From an uncultured Methanobacterium sp. (lineage in GTDB: Archaea > Methanobacteriota > Methanobacteria > Methanobacteriales > Methanobacteriaceae), in contig NZ_OY762552.1 in the NCBI RefSeq assembly GCF_963666025.1, positions 434,001-498,000 on the forward strand: a DNA stretch of 64,000 nt. Reading direction: 5' to 3'. The notes under the pieces are model-generated. The model was not told the DNA's origin and ran no database searches. It saw only the letters and a program-made list of their open reading frames with translations. This document shows positions 1 to 11,921 of this stretch, piece by piece. Made by a program: the position numbers and the translations under genes. Within the stretch, counting starts at the first letter, position 1. Each line of letters opens with the position of its first letter.

Positions 1-1287
1 GCCAGCTTGGGAGTTGCAATTTTAAGTTACATTATTTCTCCCAATCCCTTCCCGGTCCTGGATATTTTTCTCACCATAGCAACCGGAATCATGATTGGAC
101 TGGTTGCAGCAGGATTATACGTTGCTTCTGAAAGATCCGGAAGAATTCCCCCTAATTTAAGTGCCCTGGTGGCTTTCATGTTTGGAATAATAGCAATTGT
201 GAGTGGAGAATTGATTTTACAAGAAGCAGGACTTTTTGCTGCGGTGACCATGGGGCTGATGGTGGGAAATCAACATTTCGCTCCGGCCAACGGTATTAAA
301 GAATTCACCGAAACCATAGAACCCCTGATACTGGGAATGTTGTTTGTAATGTTAGCTGCCCTAGTTGATCTGAATGCCATGGGCCAGTACCTCTTCTCGG
401 CCCTGATTTTAGTAGGGGTTTACGTTCTTATTGTCCGGCCAATGGTGGGGATGGTGGCCACCAGAGGTTTAGGCTTTGATCTAGCCCAACGGATCTTTAT
501 TGGGGCAATGGCACCCAGGGGTATTGTAGCTGCAGCAACTGCATCCTTATTTACCATAAGCTTACTGAAAGCAGGTATTAATTTTCCCCATCTTATGCCA
601 ATGGTATTCCTGGTAATAATTTTCACAGTAGCTATATATGGCATTTCAGCGCCAATTCTGGCTCGAAGACTAAAAATTTCCCAACCCGGAAGGGATACAG
701 TAGCGATAATTGGTGATCAGCCCTGGATCACTAATTTAACCAATGCACTTCATAAAGCAGGTTGCAATGTGATGTTGGCATCCCCTGATGATGAAAATGT
801 AGAAAAAATTAGATCTGAAATTCCATATTTTGTTTATACTGGATCTATGGCTCAATTAGCAGATGAAGATATAATTGACGAGGTTCATGAATTTAAAAAT
901 AGAGTGAAGTGGATTATAATAGCTACTGACAACCCAGATCGTGTGAAAATAGTCCAAGACATTTTTATACGCCAGTTAGGATATTTAAACATCATCGTGT
1001 TTGGCAGGCATCGGCAAAAACAGGATGAAGTCCTTTTCGCCAAAGGAGGATCAGACATGCTAATAAACACACCCTATGGACTATTTGGTCGCAAACAAGA
1101 TGAAATACTGGATTTTTTAGATGAAGGCGGTGTTTTTGATGCCATTGATGCATCAATACAAACTGCGGAAGGTGGTGTGCCACAAGACATGAAACCTTTC
1201 CTCAGGGTTTTAAGCAATGGGACACTGGCAGTTCCTGCAGATACCTCACCCTTAAAAAATGGTGAGTGGTTAATAGTTGTTCGTTAA
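1..1287 (+). CDS. Cation/proton antiporter (CPA1 type) with C-terminal RCK/TrkA domain, 5' partial
   Basis: The reading frame is open from base 1, so the N-terminal transmembrane part lies outside the window and no true start is visible. About 220 residues of hydrophobic helices come first and include the APRGIVAAA stretch typical of CPA1 Na+/H+ exchangers. A soluble Rossmann-like TrkA-N domain follows (TVAIIGDQPW near residue 230), then a TrkA-C-like end. Such proteins exchange Na+ or K+ for protons across the cytoplasmic membrane, and the RCK part normally senses a nucleotide or ion. The next gene converges on it from the other strand. The family is clear; the ion specificity cannot be read from this fragment. 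Confidence 0.85.
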   Translation, partial: ASLGVAILSYIISPNPFPVLDIFLTIATGIMIGLVAAGLYVASERSGRIPPNLSALVAFMFGIIAIVSGELILQEAGLFAAVTMGLMVGNQHFAPANGIKEFTETIEPLILGMLFVMLAALVDLNAMGQYLFSALILVGVYVLIVRPMVGMVATRGLGFDLAQRIFIGAMAPRGIVAAATASLFTISLLKAGINFPHLMPMVFLVIIFTVAIYGISAPILARRLKISQPGRDTVAIIGDQPWITNLTNALHKAGCNVMLASPDDENVEKIRSEIPYFVYTGSMAQLADEDIIDEVHEFKNRVKWIIIATDNPDRVKIVQDIFIRQLGYLNIIVFGRHRQKQDEVLFAKGGSDMLINTPYGLFGRKQDEILDFLDEGGVFDAIDASIQTAEGGVPQDMKPFLRVLSNGTLAVPADTSPLKNGEWLIVVR

Positions 1288-1355
1288 TTTTTTAGGGTGT
1301 TAATTTTTAGGTTATTTGAAAGACGTCCATAATAACTGAATATTATTTTCCAGGT

Positions 1356-5072
<3,717 letters not shown>

Positions 5073-5514
5073 TCTCACCCGCCTAAAATAGTTTGTTTGC
5101 AACCCTATTAATTATTTATGAAAAAAAGTTAGTATTCCAGAAATTGAGTTAATATTTAAAAAAGGTGTTAGTATTTAAAATGATTTAACATTATTAACAG
5201 CACGATTACCTGAATACATGGAATATAATACCAATTCATAATTTAAAAATGAAAATAAGAATAATAAACTAACATTTTGGGTTTAATGGCGAAACACGCC
5301 AAATAATGGCGAAACACTTCCCAACGTGGCCAATAAATTTATTTATACCTGAAGAGAGCTAGAAAAAACTCGATTATTTTAAGAGGTAAGGCGAAATTGG
5401 GCACAAAACTGGTTGAATTTGGGAAAAATTCTTTTTATAACCTTCTCTAGAAAGAGTACAATACCAGTAATCAGCATTAATTAAACTGGTATGGGAACCT
5501 AAATTTCAAAAAAT

Positions 5515-5595
5515 AACTTTGCGAGTTAAAAAAATTAAATATCAACTTTGCTAGTTAAAGATTGAATTCCAACTTTGCGGGTTAAAGGTTGAATT
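5515..5595 (+). repeat. Three imperfect direct repeats (AACTTTGCGAGTTAAA-like)
   Basis: The cores lie at 5515-5530, 5544-5559 and 5571-5586. The second and third are each followed by a GATTGAATT/GGTTGAATT tail. Spacing of roughly 27-29 bp (2.5-2.8 helical turns) and closeness to the start at 5680 suggest protein-binding sites, but this is inference. Confidence 0.6.
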
Positions 5596-5648
5596 ATGAA
5601 TTTTAGGTCCAATTGAACATTAAATCATTATTAAAACTCCAATAGAGG

Positions 5649-5656
5649 TTATACTA
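5649..5656 (+). promoter_or_regulatory. TATA box, probable leaderless promoter for the 5680 gene
   Basis: TTATACTA is centred about 27 bp upstream of the ATG at 5680. No Shine-Dalgarno sequence precedes that ATG (CCCCTTTAACC). The spacing fits an archaeal promoter whose transcript starts at or next to the start codon. Confidence 0.45.
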
Positions 5657-5679
5657 TCTGCAATAACTCCCCTTTAACC

Positions 5680-6216
5680 ATGAAAAATATCTTAAGATTT
5701 TTCTACAAAATCAGCACAGTGATAACTCCTTATCTGAGTTTTATCTTTGTTCTAATATTTTTAGTACCTTGGATTTCAGGTAAACTCCAGTTACACAATT
5801 CAGACCAGGTTTTAACTCTCATTGAAGTGTTTGTTTTAAGTGCAGCCACTTTATCACTTTTAACCTTCACTTATATCGCGGCAATGAGTGACCTGCACGA
5901 AAAGGTGAAAAAATCAATGGTAATATCTGGAGAAGCCTTTTTCGTTGCCACAGTCCAATTTATTGTGGGTTTAGGTCTTTTTTTACTGGTGAATCTCATT
6001 AAAGATCACTTCACAGATCTAGGGGACCTTACTCTAAGCTTTACCATTGGTGGAGCAGCCTACGTGATCCTTATCTTAATACAATTCATTGGGATGTACG
6101 AAGTAGCCTCTGCTTTAAGCAAATTTTTAAAAGGAGTGTTTGAGGTTTATAAATCATTTCGAGTACTTAGAAAACCCCGTTTGTACGTCTATTTAACTGA
6201 AAAGTTGATAGATTGA
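5680..6216 (+). CDS. Small integral membrane protein of unknown function
   Basis: I do not recognise this 178-residue protein. It has four hydrophobic segments, at roughly residues 12-33, 46-68, 82-106 and 120-142. A basic, amphipathic C-terminal stretch follows (KFLKGVFEVYKSFRVLRKPRLY), probably cytoplasmic. There is no signal peptide and no Cys/His metal motif. Nothing resembling a Shine-Dalgarno site precedes the ATG, but a TATA-like box lies 27 bp upstream, so it may be translated from a leaderless mRNA. A hairpin with a T-run follows the stop codon. It is transcribed alone, and its role is unknown. Confidence 0.7.
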   Translation: MKNILRFFYKISTVITPYLSFIFVLIFLVPWISGKLQLHNSDQVLTLIEVFVLSAATLSLLTFTYIAAMSDLHEKVKKSMVISGEAFFVATVQFIVGLGLFLLVNLIKDHFTDLGDLTLSFTIGGAAYVILILIQFIGMYEVASALSKFLKGVFEVYKSFRVLRKPRLYVYLTEKLID

Positions 6217-6250
6217 ATTAATCATCAAAAATTGGTTGATTAATTTTTTA
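6216..6250 (+). terminator. Hairpin plus T-run after the 5680 gene
   Basis: AATTAATCA (6216-6224) and TGATTAATT (6237-6245) form a 9-bp stem directly after the stop codon and are followed by TTTTTA. The layout resembles an intrinsic terminator, though archaeal termination depends mainly on the T-run. Confidence 0.5.
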
Positions 6251-6538
6251 CTTAGATGATAATTTTTACTATTTTTTCTCAAGAAATCCAGATGTTCTTC
6301 AATCCTGAAAGACGAATTAATAAACCGATTATTAATATAAAGAAACTATTTAGAATTAGGTTCATTTAAGTCAGATACCAGCCTTTACCAGTACTTCCAT
6401 GTACTTTGGGGAGTAGGAAGCTACGTGAATGGATAAAATAAATGAAAAATAGATAAAATGAATAACATTAAACCTGAATAAAACACCCGAATTAAGGTCC
6501 AGGATAATAAAGTGTGTTTAGAGAGAGTAAAAATACTT
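6251..6538. other. Intergenic, nothing recognised
   Basis: AT-rich sequence between two convergent genes. It holds no open frame with a ribosome-binding site and no tRNA-like fold. The only structure noticed is a weak AGTAC/GTACT inverted repeat around 6392-6407. Confidence 0.4.
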
Positions 6539-7144
6539 TTAAATATCCCAAATCTCTTTCACTATTTTTATCTCTTCATAAGCTTTTAAACGAGATTTTT
6601 CTGCAGTCTGAAAATCTGAATTTTCGTCCAAATTTAATAAACACATGAAAATCTTTTCAGCTTTTTTTAAATGAAATTTAACCTTTTTAAGTTTCACCGG
6701 GTCTGATTCAGGCCTTTCACTGGTAAAGATAAGCTCTTCAATGGAAATTAGTATGGCATAACCCTCCGCTGCTTGGGGAATCAGCTTCACTGCATGCCAT
6801 ATTTTATACGGTGTTATTTTATGGAGTTCTTCATTACTTGCAACATTTCTTATCCTGTTTTTAATACATGCCATACAATTAAGGCCATGAGATATCCGGC
6901 CCATTACAACTTGACATTTATCATAGGATATGCCCGAGTTTTCAACCCTAATTTTTGCTAATTCCAATCTGGCAATGGTTTTATCCACACTAGCCATATA
7001 ATATTTCTTATTTTTTTCAAATACAATCGATAAAGGTTTTTTGCCATCATGATCCAGGTAATGAGTGATAAGGGTTGTTTCAATTCCAGGCAGGGTACGG
7101 TAAGACATGCCACCTGCACTTTTTTCCGGTTTTTGGTGATTCAT
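6539..7144 (-). CDS. Hypothetical protein, 201 residues
   Basis: Not recognised. The protein is soluble, mixed alpha/beta and rich in Lys and Glu. It has one CxxC-like motif (NCMACIKNR, about residues 94-102) and a helical C-terminal third (KLKKVKFHLKKAEKIF). An alternative start at MSYRTLPG (residue 13) would give 189 residues, and neither start has a strong ribosome-binding site; AAAGGG lies upstream of the first. It is 38 bp downstream of, and on the same strand as, the UbiA-family gene, so the two are probably cotranscribed with this one second. That context hints at, but does not show, a link to lipid or quinone-like metabolism. Confidence 0.65.
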   Translation of the reverse strand: MNHQKPEKSAGGMSYRTLPGIETTLITHYLDHDGKKPLSIVFEKNKKYYMASVDKTIARLELAKIRVENSGISYDKCQVVMGRISHGLNCMACIKNRIRNVASNEELHKITPYKIWHAVKLIPQAAEGYAILISIEELIFTSERPESDPVKLKKVKFHLKKAEKIFMCLLNLDENSDFQTAEKSRLKAYEEIKIVKEIWDI

Positions 7145-7182
7145 ATTACACTAACCCTTTCTTTTTCTACCAAATGGTTTTT

Positions 7183-8097
7183 TTAAATCAAATAAATGAA
7201 ATAAGTGTTAACGAGAATTATAAAAATAGAGAGGGATAAAAGATTATAATTCACCAATTTAATGGCAAATTTTCGGTTAACTGGCTTTTTCCAGGCACTT
7301 AATACTCCCAATCCCAGGGGAACTAATGAAAAAATAACAATTAGACTCCAATTGATATTGGAAATGTTTAGATTGATAAGGGGCATGAAAATAAACGATA
7401 ACGTCGCAATTAATGCAGCCATGGCCCCTATTATAAACCCAAATTGACGACCGTGAACTACTACTGCTGTTTTTTTACCCCCTAAACTATCTGCTTCCAT
7501 ATCAGGTATCTCCACATTGATGATAAAGAGCAACTCATAGAGCATTAGAGGTATGGTAAAAATAAGGAAATTTAAATCCAATTTTCCCATCAAAATCACG
7601 TACCCAATTCCTGGTACTATAAATCCAGTCAATACCGTTGCAAATTCACTTAATCCATGATAAGACAATCTGAGTGGAGGGGCAGAGTAGTACCATCCCA
7701 GGAGGTTTCCACATAATATCAAAATGAAGAATGAAGCCGGTAACTGGAAGAGGATAGTGGTAATAATGGCTAGGAAAATGGATAATCCCATGAGAACCAG
7801 GGCAAAATTTTTAGAAAATTCACGAAGCTCAGGGTTGGCAACCAGAACCCCACTACCCCCTGAAAAACGGGTGGGTTTCTGAAACTGGTCCACCTCAAAG
7901 TCAAAGTAATCATTACTGTAAGAAACAGATAAATGTGCAGCAAATAATGCCGCATACCCCATTATAAACTTTTCCAAATTGAATTGGGCATTTAATAAAA
8001 GAGCCAGTAACGCTCCGGCACAAAAGAATAAAAATCCTCCCAAAATAAATTGTAAGCGCCCGAGCCTAACAACTTTTAAGATTGTATTGAAATTCAT
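7183..8097 (-). CDS. UbiA-family prenyltransferase (MenA-like)
   Basis: This 304-residue membrane protein has about eight or nine transmembrane helices. It carries both aspartate-rich motifs of the UbiA superfamily: NDYFDFEVD at residues 62-70 and DMEAD at 199-203, the latter followed by GGKKT. These Asp residues bind Mg2+ and the diphosphate of a polyprenyl donor. The SGGSGVL segment and overall layout resemble MenA-type enzymes. Methanobacteria are not known to make menaquinone, so the acceptor is uncertain; other archaeal UbiA proteins make digeranylgeranylglyceryl phosphate or modify lipids. It is the first gene of a likely two-gene unit with the 201-residue hypothetical. The fold is confident, the substrate unknown. 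Confidence 0.85.
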   Translation of the reverse strand: MNFNTILKVVRLGRLQFILGGFLFFCAGALLALLLNAQFNLEKFIMGYAALFAAHLSVSYSNDYFDFEVDQFQKPTRFSGGSGVLVANPELREFSKNFALVLMGLSIFLAIITTILFQLPASFFILILCGNLLGWYYSAPPLRLSYHGLSEFATVLTGFIVPGIGYVILMGKLDLNFLIFTIPLMLYELLFIINVEIPDMEADSLGGKKTAVVVHGRQFGFIIGAMAALIATLSFIFMPLINLNISNINWSLIVIFSLVPLGLGVLSAWKKPVNRKFAIKLVNYNLLSLSIFIILVNTYFIYLI

Positions 8098-8391
8098 TTT
8101 AAATAATTTAAAATTATTCTACTGAATTTTAACCATTTTCCTATTTTAATTATTTTATTGCTTTAATCACTCCAAAACTTCCCAGAGTTATCCCCCTCCC
8201 ATTAATAAGAACTTTTCATTACATAATTTTTAATTCCCATTTAATTGATCATATAATAATATGATTTTCAGTTGATTTAAAATAATTTGATTATAATTAA
8301 AAATGAGTAATTAATCTTAAAAAACGCTAATTAACACTAGGAAACTCTTTTTTTTAACCCAAAAAACCCACTAAATCAAAATTAGGATCTC

Positions 8392-8730
8392 CTAAAAATT
8401 AGGATCTTCCACAGGATCTTCCGCCGTAAAGAACCTGTATAATGGCTCATTGCCTTTTTTCTTATCCCTGATTTCATCCATGAGTTTGATTTTATCTTCA
8501 AACTCGTCCTGGTATTCTTTCTGGAACTTTTTCCATCGTTCCGGATTTTTAGATAACCAGTTGGTTGATTCGTTGTTATGTGCGGAATATTTCAGCAACG
8601 CCATTTCCTGTGGCTTTTTACTGGACGGGTTAGATCCCCGCCTGGACCAGATTTGACCCAACATTTTCTTGAATTTATTCTTCCTTTGTGGGAAGTGTTG
8701 GGATTCTGTAGTACGGACCATATCTACCAT
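8392..8730 (-). CDS. Hypothetical basic protein, 112 residues
   Basis: Not recognised. It is highly charged, with a Lys/Arg-rich N-terminal half (QRKNKFKKM, WSRRGSNPSSKKPQ) and a Trp-rich helical segment, NWLSKNPERWKKFQKEYQDE, around residues 58-77. It ends in an acidic tail. AAGGGG sits a few bases upstream of the start, which supports translation. It lies 48 bp downstream of the HEAT-like gene on the same strand, so the two are likely an operon. The W..F...Y..E pattern recalls DUF488 proteins, but the other parts of that family are absent. Confidence 0.6.
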   Translation of the reverse strand: MVDMVRTTESQHFPQRKNKFKKMLGQIWSRRGSNPSSKKPQEMALLKYSAHNNESTNWLSKNPERWKKFQKEYQDEFEDKIKLMDEIRDKKKGNEPLYRFFTAEDPVEDPNF

Positions 8731-8778
8731 TTTTACCCCTTAAACAATTTTGGGGATTTCATAGTATATTAATTTATC

Positions 8779-9387
8779 TTAACACCGCTCTAAAAAACAC
8801 TGGGCCATGGTACGGGTCTTGGGACTTTTACTATCCCGCTGGGATCTTACAAAATTTTCAATAAGTTCTTTATCCTCTGCTTCAGGGTAGATTTTCCCCA
8901 GGGCCTCAATGGCATAGGCCTTGATGAGTTCCTTCTGCTTGCCCGGGTGGATCTCATCAATACTCATGAGTACATCAACAATCCTGGATCTGAGGTTAGG
9001 TTTGTTATGAGCAATCACACTGGAATTTAAAGCCACATGGGATGCAGTCATAGCTTTATCCCCAGCAAGTATCCCATAATAATCATCGAATACTTTTTCA
9101 AACTTATCATCCTTGTCCACACTGGTTAAACTGGCCAATATGTAGATGGCAATGTATTTATGGTAGTTATTGGGACTTTGAAGCATTTCCTGGAAGTAAT
9201 CCCATTCGGGGTATAAAAAGTCAGGATCTTCTGAGGCAATTAACTGCATGGTCTTGAAACTGTTCTGCCGGGTGGTGTTATCCTTGGATCGTACACCCTC
9301 CATCAGTTCCTGGAAGAGATCCTTATCATTCACGGCCTTTCTGGCCAGTTCTTCCACATTTATGTTTTTCTCATCTAGATTTGACAT
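8779..9387 (-). CDS. HEAT-repeat-like helical protein
   Basis: The 202-residue protein is all-helical, with repeated segments resembling HEAT/ARM units (for example NSFKTMQLIASEDPDFLYPEWDY, HKYIAIYILASL, ELIKAYAIEALGKIYP). Such solenoids usually mediate protein-protein contacts. A good ribosome-binding site (TAGGGAGA) precedes the start. There is no catalytic motif, signal peptide or membrane helix. It is probably cotranscribed with the 112-residue basic protein that follows. The partner is unknown, and the HEAT call rests on helix pattern rather than a matched profile. Confidence 0.7.
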   Translation of the reverse strand: MSNLDEKNINVEELARKAVNDKDLFQELMEGVRSKDNTTRQNSFKTMQLIASEDPDFLYPEWDYFQEMLQSPNNYHKYIAIYILASLTSVDKDDKFEKVFDDYYGILAGDKAMTASHVALNSSVIAHNKPNLRSRIVDVLMSIDEIHPGKQKELIKAYAIEALGKIYPEAEDKELIENFVRSQRDSKSPKTRTMAQCFLERC

Positions 9388-9568
9388 TTTAAAATCTCCC
9401 TAGGATTTATTAAAAAAAGGTTTTAAAATTTTAGTTGGTTTTTAGGTTAACTGTGTTGAACTGTTTGTTTAATACTATTAGTTTAACAGGAAACCTATTT
9501 TAACAGTTCATCCATTTACACGGTTAATCCCTTTTTAATACAACTAATCCTTTTTTAACACAGTTAAT

Positions 9569-10360
9569 CTATTTTAGAAATTCCTTGGCCTTAACTGCCC
9601 TATACGTTTTACCCTTGTAATTGCAGGGGCAGGAAATAGCTCCACGAGGACAAAAAGATGTGCACCTTAAACAGTACTCACAGTTAAACCCATGCTCCGG
9701 CGGCTTTCCTTCTTCCAGGGTTATGTTATCCACCGGGCACAGCCTTACACATATACCACACCTGCGGCATTCTTCGTTATCTGTTTCCAGGCGCAGGAGT
9801 TTCTGGTTGAGATTGGATTCTGTGATCTTCAAACTGGCAATGGAGGTGTAGTAAAGTGCATCAGAAAGTACCGGGACCCTTCCCCATTTTGATTTCCCGT
9901 TGATTAGATCCAGGGCATACTCTTCTGCTTTTATGAGTCCTTTTTGAACCTTTTCATGGCAGGTTTCCTCATCCTGAATGTAGAATATGTTGGGAGGCAT
10001 TACAATCTCTTTAGCCCCAATAGGATCATATCCCTTCTTTTTGACTATTTCATGCACTGGACCCACAATACCCCCTGAAAATCCACCCAGAGTATCCACC
10101 ATGAATACCTCTGTGGCCATATCAGTCACTGGCAGTGCCCGGATGAACTCCCATACGAAGTTGTAGGTGGATAGTTCTGCTATTGGAAATCCAAGGCCAA
10201 TAGTGTGATCTGCATTAACATCTTCCGGATTTGATTCTTCTATTCTGTGCAGGTTCGCTTGGATACCGTTCTCCTGGAAGGTTTCCTGCATCTTTTTAAC
10301 CACAAGTAAGGTGTTCCCGGTTCCGGAGAAAAAGTAAAAATCAACTGTTTCCATTTTCAT
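9569..10360 (-). CDS. Flavodoxin-ferredoxin fusion (EFR1-type ferrodoxin)
   Basis: The protein has 263 residues. The N-terminal flavodoxin-like domain carries the FMN phosphate loop SGTGNT at residues 12-17. A C-terminal domain holds two 4Fe-4S clusters (CRRCGICVRLCP and CEYCLRCTSFCP). These soluble proteins shuttle electrons, but the physiological partner is not known. The first ATG follows the TAG stop of the upstream polyferredoxin gene with no gap. GAGGT lies 2 bp from that ATG and 8 bp from the in-frame ATG two codons later, so the second (start 10354) is probably used. The tight linkage implies translational coupling and a shared redox role. It is the last gene of the TetR-headed operon. 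Confidence 0.88.
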   Translation of the reverse strand: MKMETVDFYFFSGTGNTLLVVKKMQETFQENGIQANLHRIEESNPEDVNADHTIGLGFPIAELSTYNFVWEFIRALPVTDMATEVFMVDTLGGFSGGIVGPVHEIVKKKGYDPIGAKEIVMPPNIFYIQDEETCHEKVQKGLIKAEEYALDLINGKSKWGRVPVLSDALYYTSIASLKITESNLNQKLLRLETDNEECRRCGICVRLCPVDNITLEEGKPPEHGFNCEYCLRCTSFCPRGAISCPCNYKGKTYRAVKAKEFLK

Positions 10361-11101
10361 CTACCTCTTTTTGGGGATGCCAAAAGAATATGTTATAGCT
10401 CCTTTAGGGCATGAATCCACACATTTTCCACATAAAATACATTCAAAGTCGTGCATATCTTCTTTCAGTACTTTTTCTTTCACATCAAGACTCATTGGGC
10501 AATTTTTACATAATTTACATTCCACACACAGTTCTTTATTGGCTTTAAGGTGAAGGGAGGGCCATCGGAAGAAGTTTTTAATCTTTGTCCCTATTATCAT
10601 GAATGGCGCTATGAAGCAGAAGTAATGGCAGTTGGCCCTTTTACCAGCCAGAATAGCTATTATAATTGTTGTGAAGATGATTCCATAGTAAATAATGTAT
10701 ATAACTGGTTCTGAAATAGATACTCCATATTTGGTCATGAATAAGGGATCAACGGTATTTAATCCTCCAGCCATAACAGCCAGAAGTGCTATCGTGGCTA
10801 TCCATGGGACAAAGAGGAAGTATTTAATCCAGTTATATTTTCCTCCCCTGGTGTTTCCATTGTTTATTGAAAAACAGTATTCCTGAACTCCACCAGTAGG
10901 GCAGGCCCATCCACAGAATGCCCTTCCAAAAAACAGGGACAGTATAAACAGTGCAGTGAAGGTCAAAAAGCTGCCAGTTATTATTCCAAGTGATGCTCCC
11001 CACATAATCAAAAATGGGGAAAAATAGAATAATGTAACCGGAAAGAGTAAAAATGATATGAGCAATGTTGTTTTTCGGATTTTTTGTCTTTTATTATTCA
11101 T
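10361..11101 (-). CDS. NapH-like membrane protein with two ferredoxin-type 4Fe-4S clusters
   Basis: I start the protein at MNNKRQKIRK (11101), because AGGGA precedes it and the longer frame would run into the tetR gene. The 246 residues hold about four transmembrane helices, a conserved FCGWACPTG motif (Cys63 and Cys67) and a second cysteine pair after a helix (NCHYFC). The C-terminus has two CxxCxxCxxxC clusters (CVECKLCKNCP, CILCGKCVDSCP). This is the NapH/CcoG-like architecture of membrane electron carriers. It sits between the regulator and the flavodoxin-ferredoxin and probably passes electrons between the membrane and that soluble partner. Donor and acceptor are unknown. Confidence 0.87.
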   Translation of the reverse strand: MNNKRQKIRKTTLLISFLLFPVTLFYFSPFLIMWGASLGIITGSFLTFTALFILSLFFGRAFCGWACPTGGVQEYCFSINNGNTRGGKYNWIKYFLFVPWIATIALLAVMAGGLNTVDPLFMTKYGVSISEPVIYIIYYGIIFTTIIIAILAGKRANCHYFCFIAPFMIIGTKIKNFFRWPSLHLKANKELCVECKLCKNCPMSLDVKEKVLKEDMHDFECILCGKCVDSCPKGAITYSFGIPKKR

Positions 11102-11114
11102 AGTAATCCCTAAA

Positions 11115-11702
11115 TTAGACCTCAATGGGTGTGATGAATTTTTCCTCAAAATGTTGAACAACTTCTTCCAGTATTAAATCTTCATCGAATATCATGTAAC
11201 TTAAAACACCGTCCAGTGCTGCCATCAATGTTATGGCACTGGCTTTCACATTGTGGGGCTTGAATTCACCCAACTGGATCCCCATATTGAATGCACCTTC
11301 AAAAAAGGCCACATAATCGGAGGTGTACTGCTGGTAGTACTTTAATAACTTATGATTTTCCAGCATTTTTGCAATTGAAAGAAACAGAAAAGCAGTTTCT
11401 TTGGGATGTTCCAGCCAGTAGCGAATGTAATTTTCAATATAATACAGGATTCCCTCACGGACTGATGAACAACCCCCTGCACTTTCCATTATTTCCCCTA
11501 CTTTTTCGCTAATTTTCTCATTGGCCGATACCAGCACCATGTCTTTGCTGGGAAAGTAATGGTAAAGTCCGCCTTTGCTTATCCCTGCTTTTTTAGCAAT
11601 AGTATCCATTGTAGTGTTTTCGTAACCTTTTTCCAGGAATACATCAATTGCTGCCTGTGTTATCTCATTTATCCTTTCTTCCCGGGGTTTTCTTGGAACC
11701 AT
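11115..11702 (-). CDS. TetR/AcrR-family transcriptional regulator
   Basis: The start at MVPRKPREER (11702) is preceded by AGGAGGT at ideal spacing; 46 upstream codons of the open frame are rejected. The 195-residue protein has the TetR helix-turn-helix at about residues 30-55 (TTMDTIAKKAGISKGGLYHYF). An all-helical ligand-binding domain follows. A 19-bp palindrome overlaps the region just upstream of the ribosome-binding site, so autorepression is likely. The two downstream redox genes follow after 13 bp and 0 bp, making this a three-gene operon. The inducer is unknown. Confidence 0.93.
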   Translation of the reverse strand: MVPRKPREERINEITQAAIDVFLEKGYENTTMDTIAKKAGISKGGLYHYFPSKDMVLVSANEKISEKVGEIMESAGGCSSVREGILYYIENYIRYWLEHPKETAFLFLSIAKMLENHKLLKYYQQYTSDYVAFFEGAFNMGIQLGEFKPHNVKASAITLMAALDGVLSYMIFDEDLILEEVVQHFEEKFITPIEV

Positions 11703-11714
11703 CCTAACCTCCTG

Positions 11715-11733
11715 CAAACCGACCGTCGGTTTG
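11715..11733. promoter_or_regulatory. 19-bp palindrome, probable TetR operator
   Basis: CAAACCGAC-C-GTCGGTTTG is a perfect inverted repeat with 9-bp arms around one central base (11724). It lies about 12 bp upstream of the tetR start codon and just upstream of the Shine-Dalgarno site. The GACCGTC-type centre resembles operators of TetR repressors. Binding by the adjacent TetR protein is inferred. Confidence 0.75.
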
Positions 11734-11921
11734 TTAATTTTTTTATTAAACTTATTCAATATAAACTTATCTCCACAGAATATCCATGAAAAACATAACT
11801 TTAAAAGAATTAATCCAAAAAATTGACAGATTATAAACATGTTAATTATGCATGTAATACAATATTACTACGTGTAAGAGAAAAATATCGATTCAAAGGA
11901 CCTAAATGTCCAGGGTTTTAC

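Larger units (their letters stand above)
5073..5679. other. 607-bp intergenic region with short direct repeats and inverted repeats
   Basis: No convincing gene is present. The region holds a duplicated AATGGCGAAACAC (5285-5297 and 5305-5317), an inverted repeat ATACCAGT / ACTGGTAT (5461-5468 and 5485-5492), and three copies of AACTTTGCGAGTTAAA-like 16-mers (5515-5530, 5544-5559, 5571-5586) spaced 27-29 bp apart. TATA-like AT stretches occur near 5337-5347 and 5649-5656. It lies between the divergent starts of the kinase gene and a small membrane-protein gene, so promoters for both are expected here. Confidence 0.6.

Noticed and set aside
5461..5595. Intergenic repeats as a replication origin
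   Set aside because: No Cdc6/Orc1 gene is nearby and the 16-mers do not resemble the ORB motif.
8392..8730. DUF488 family assignment for the 112-residue protein
   Set aside because: Only a W..F...Y..E helix fits; the rest of the family pattern is missing or in the wrong order.
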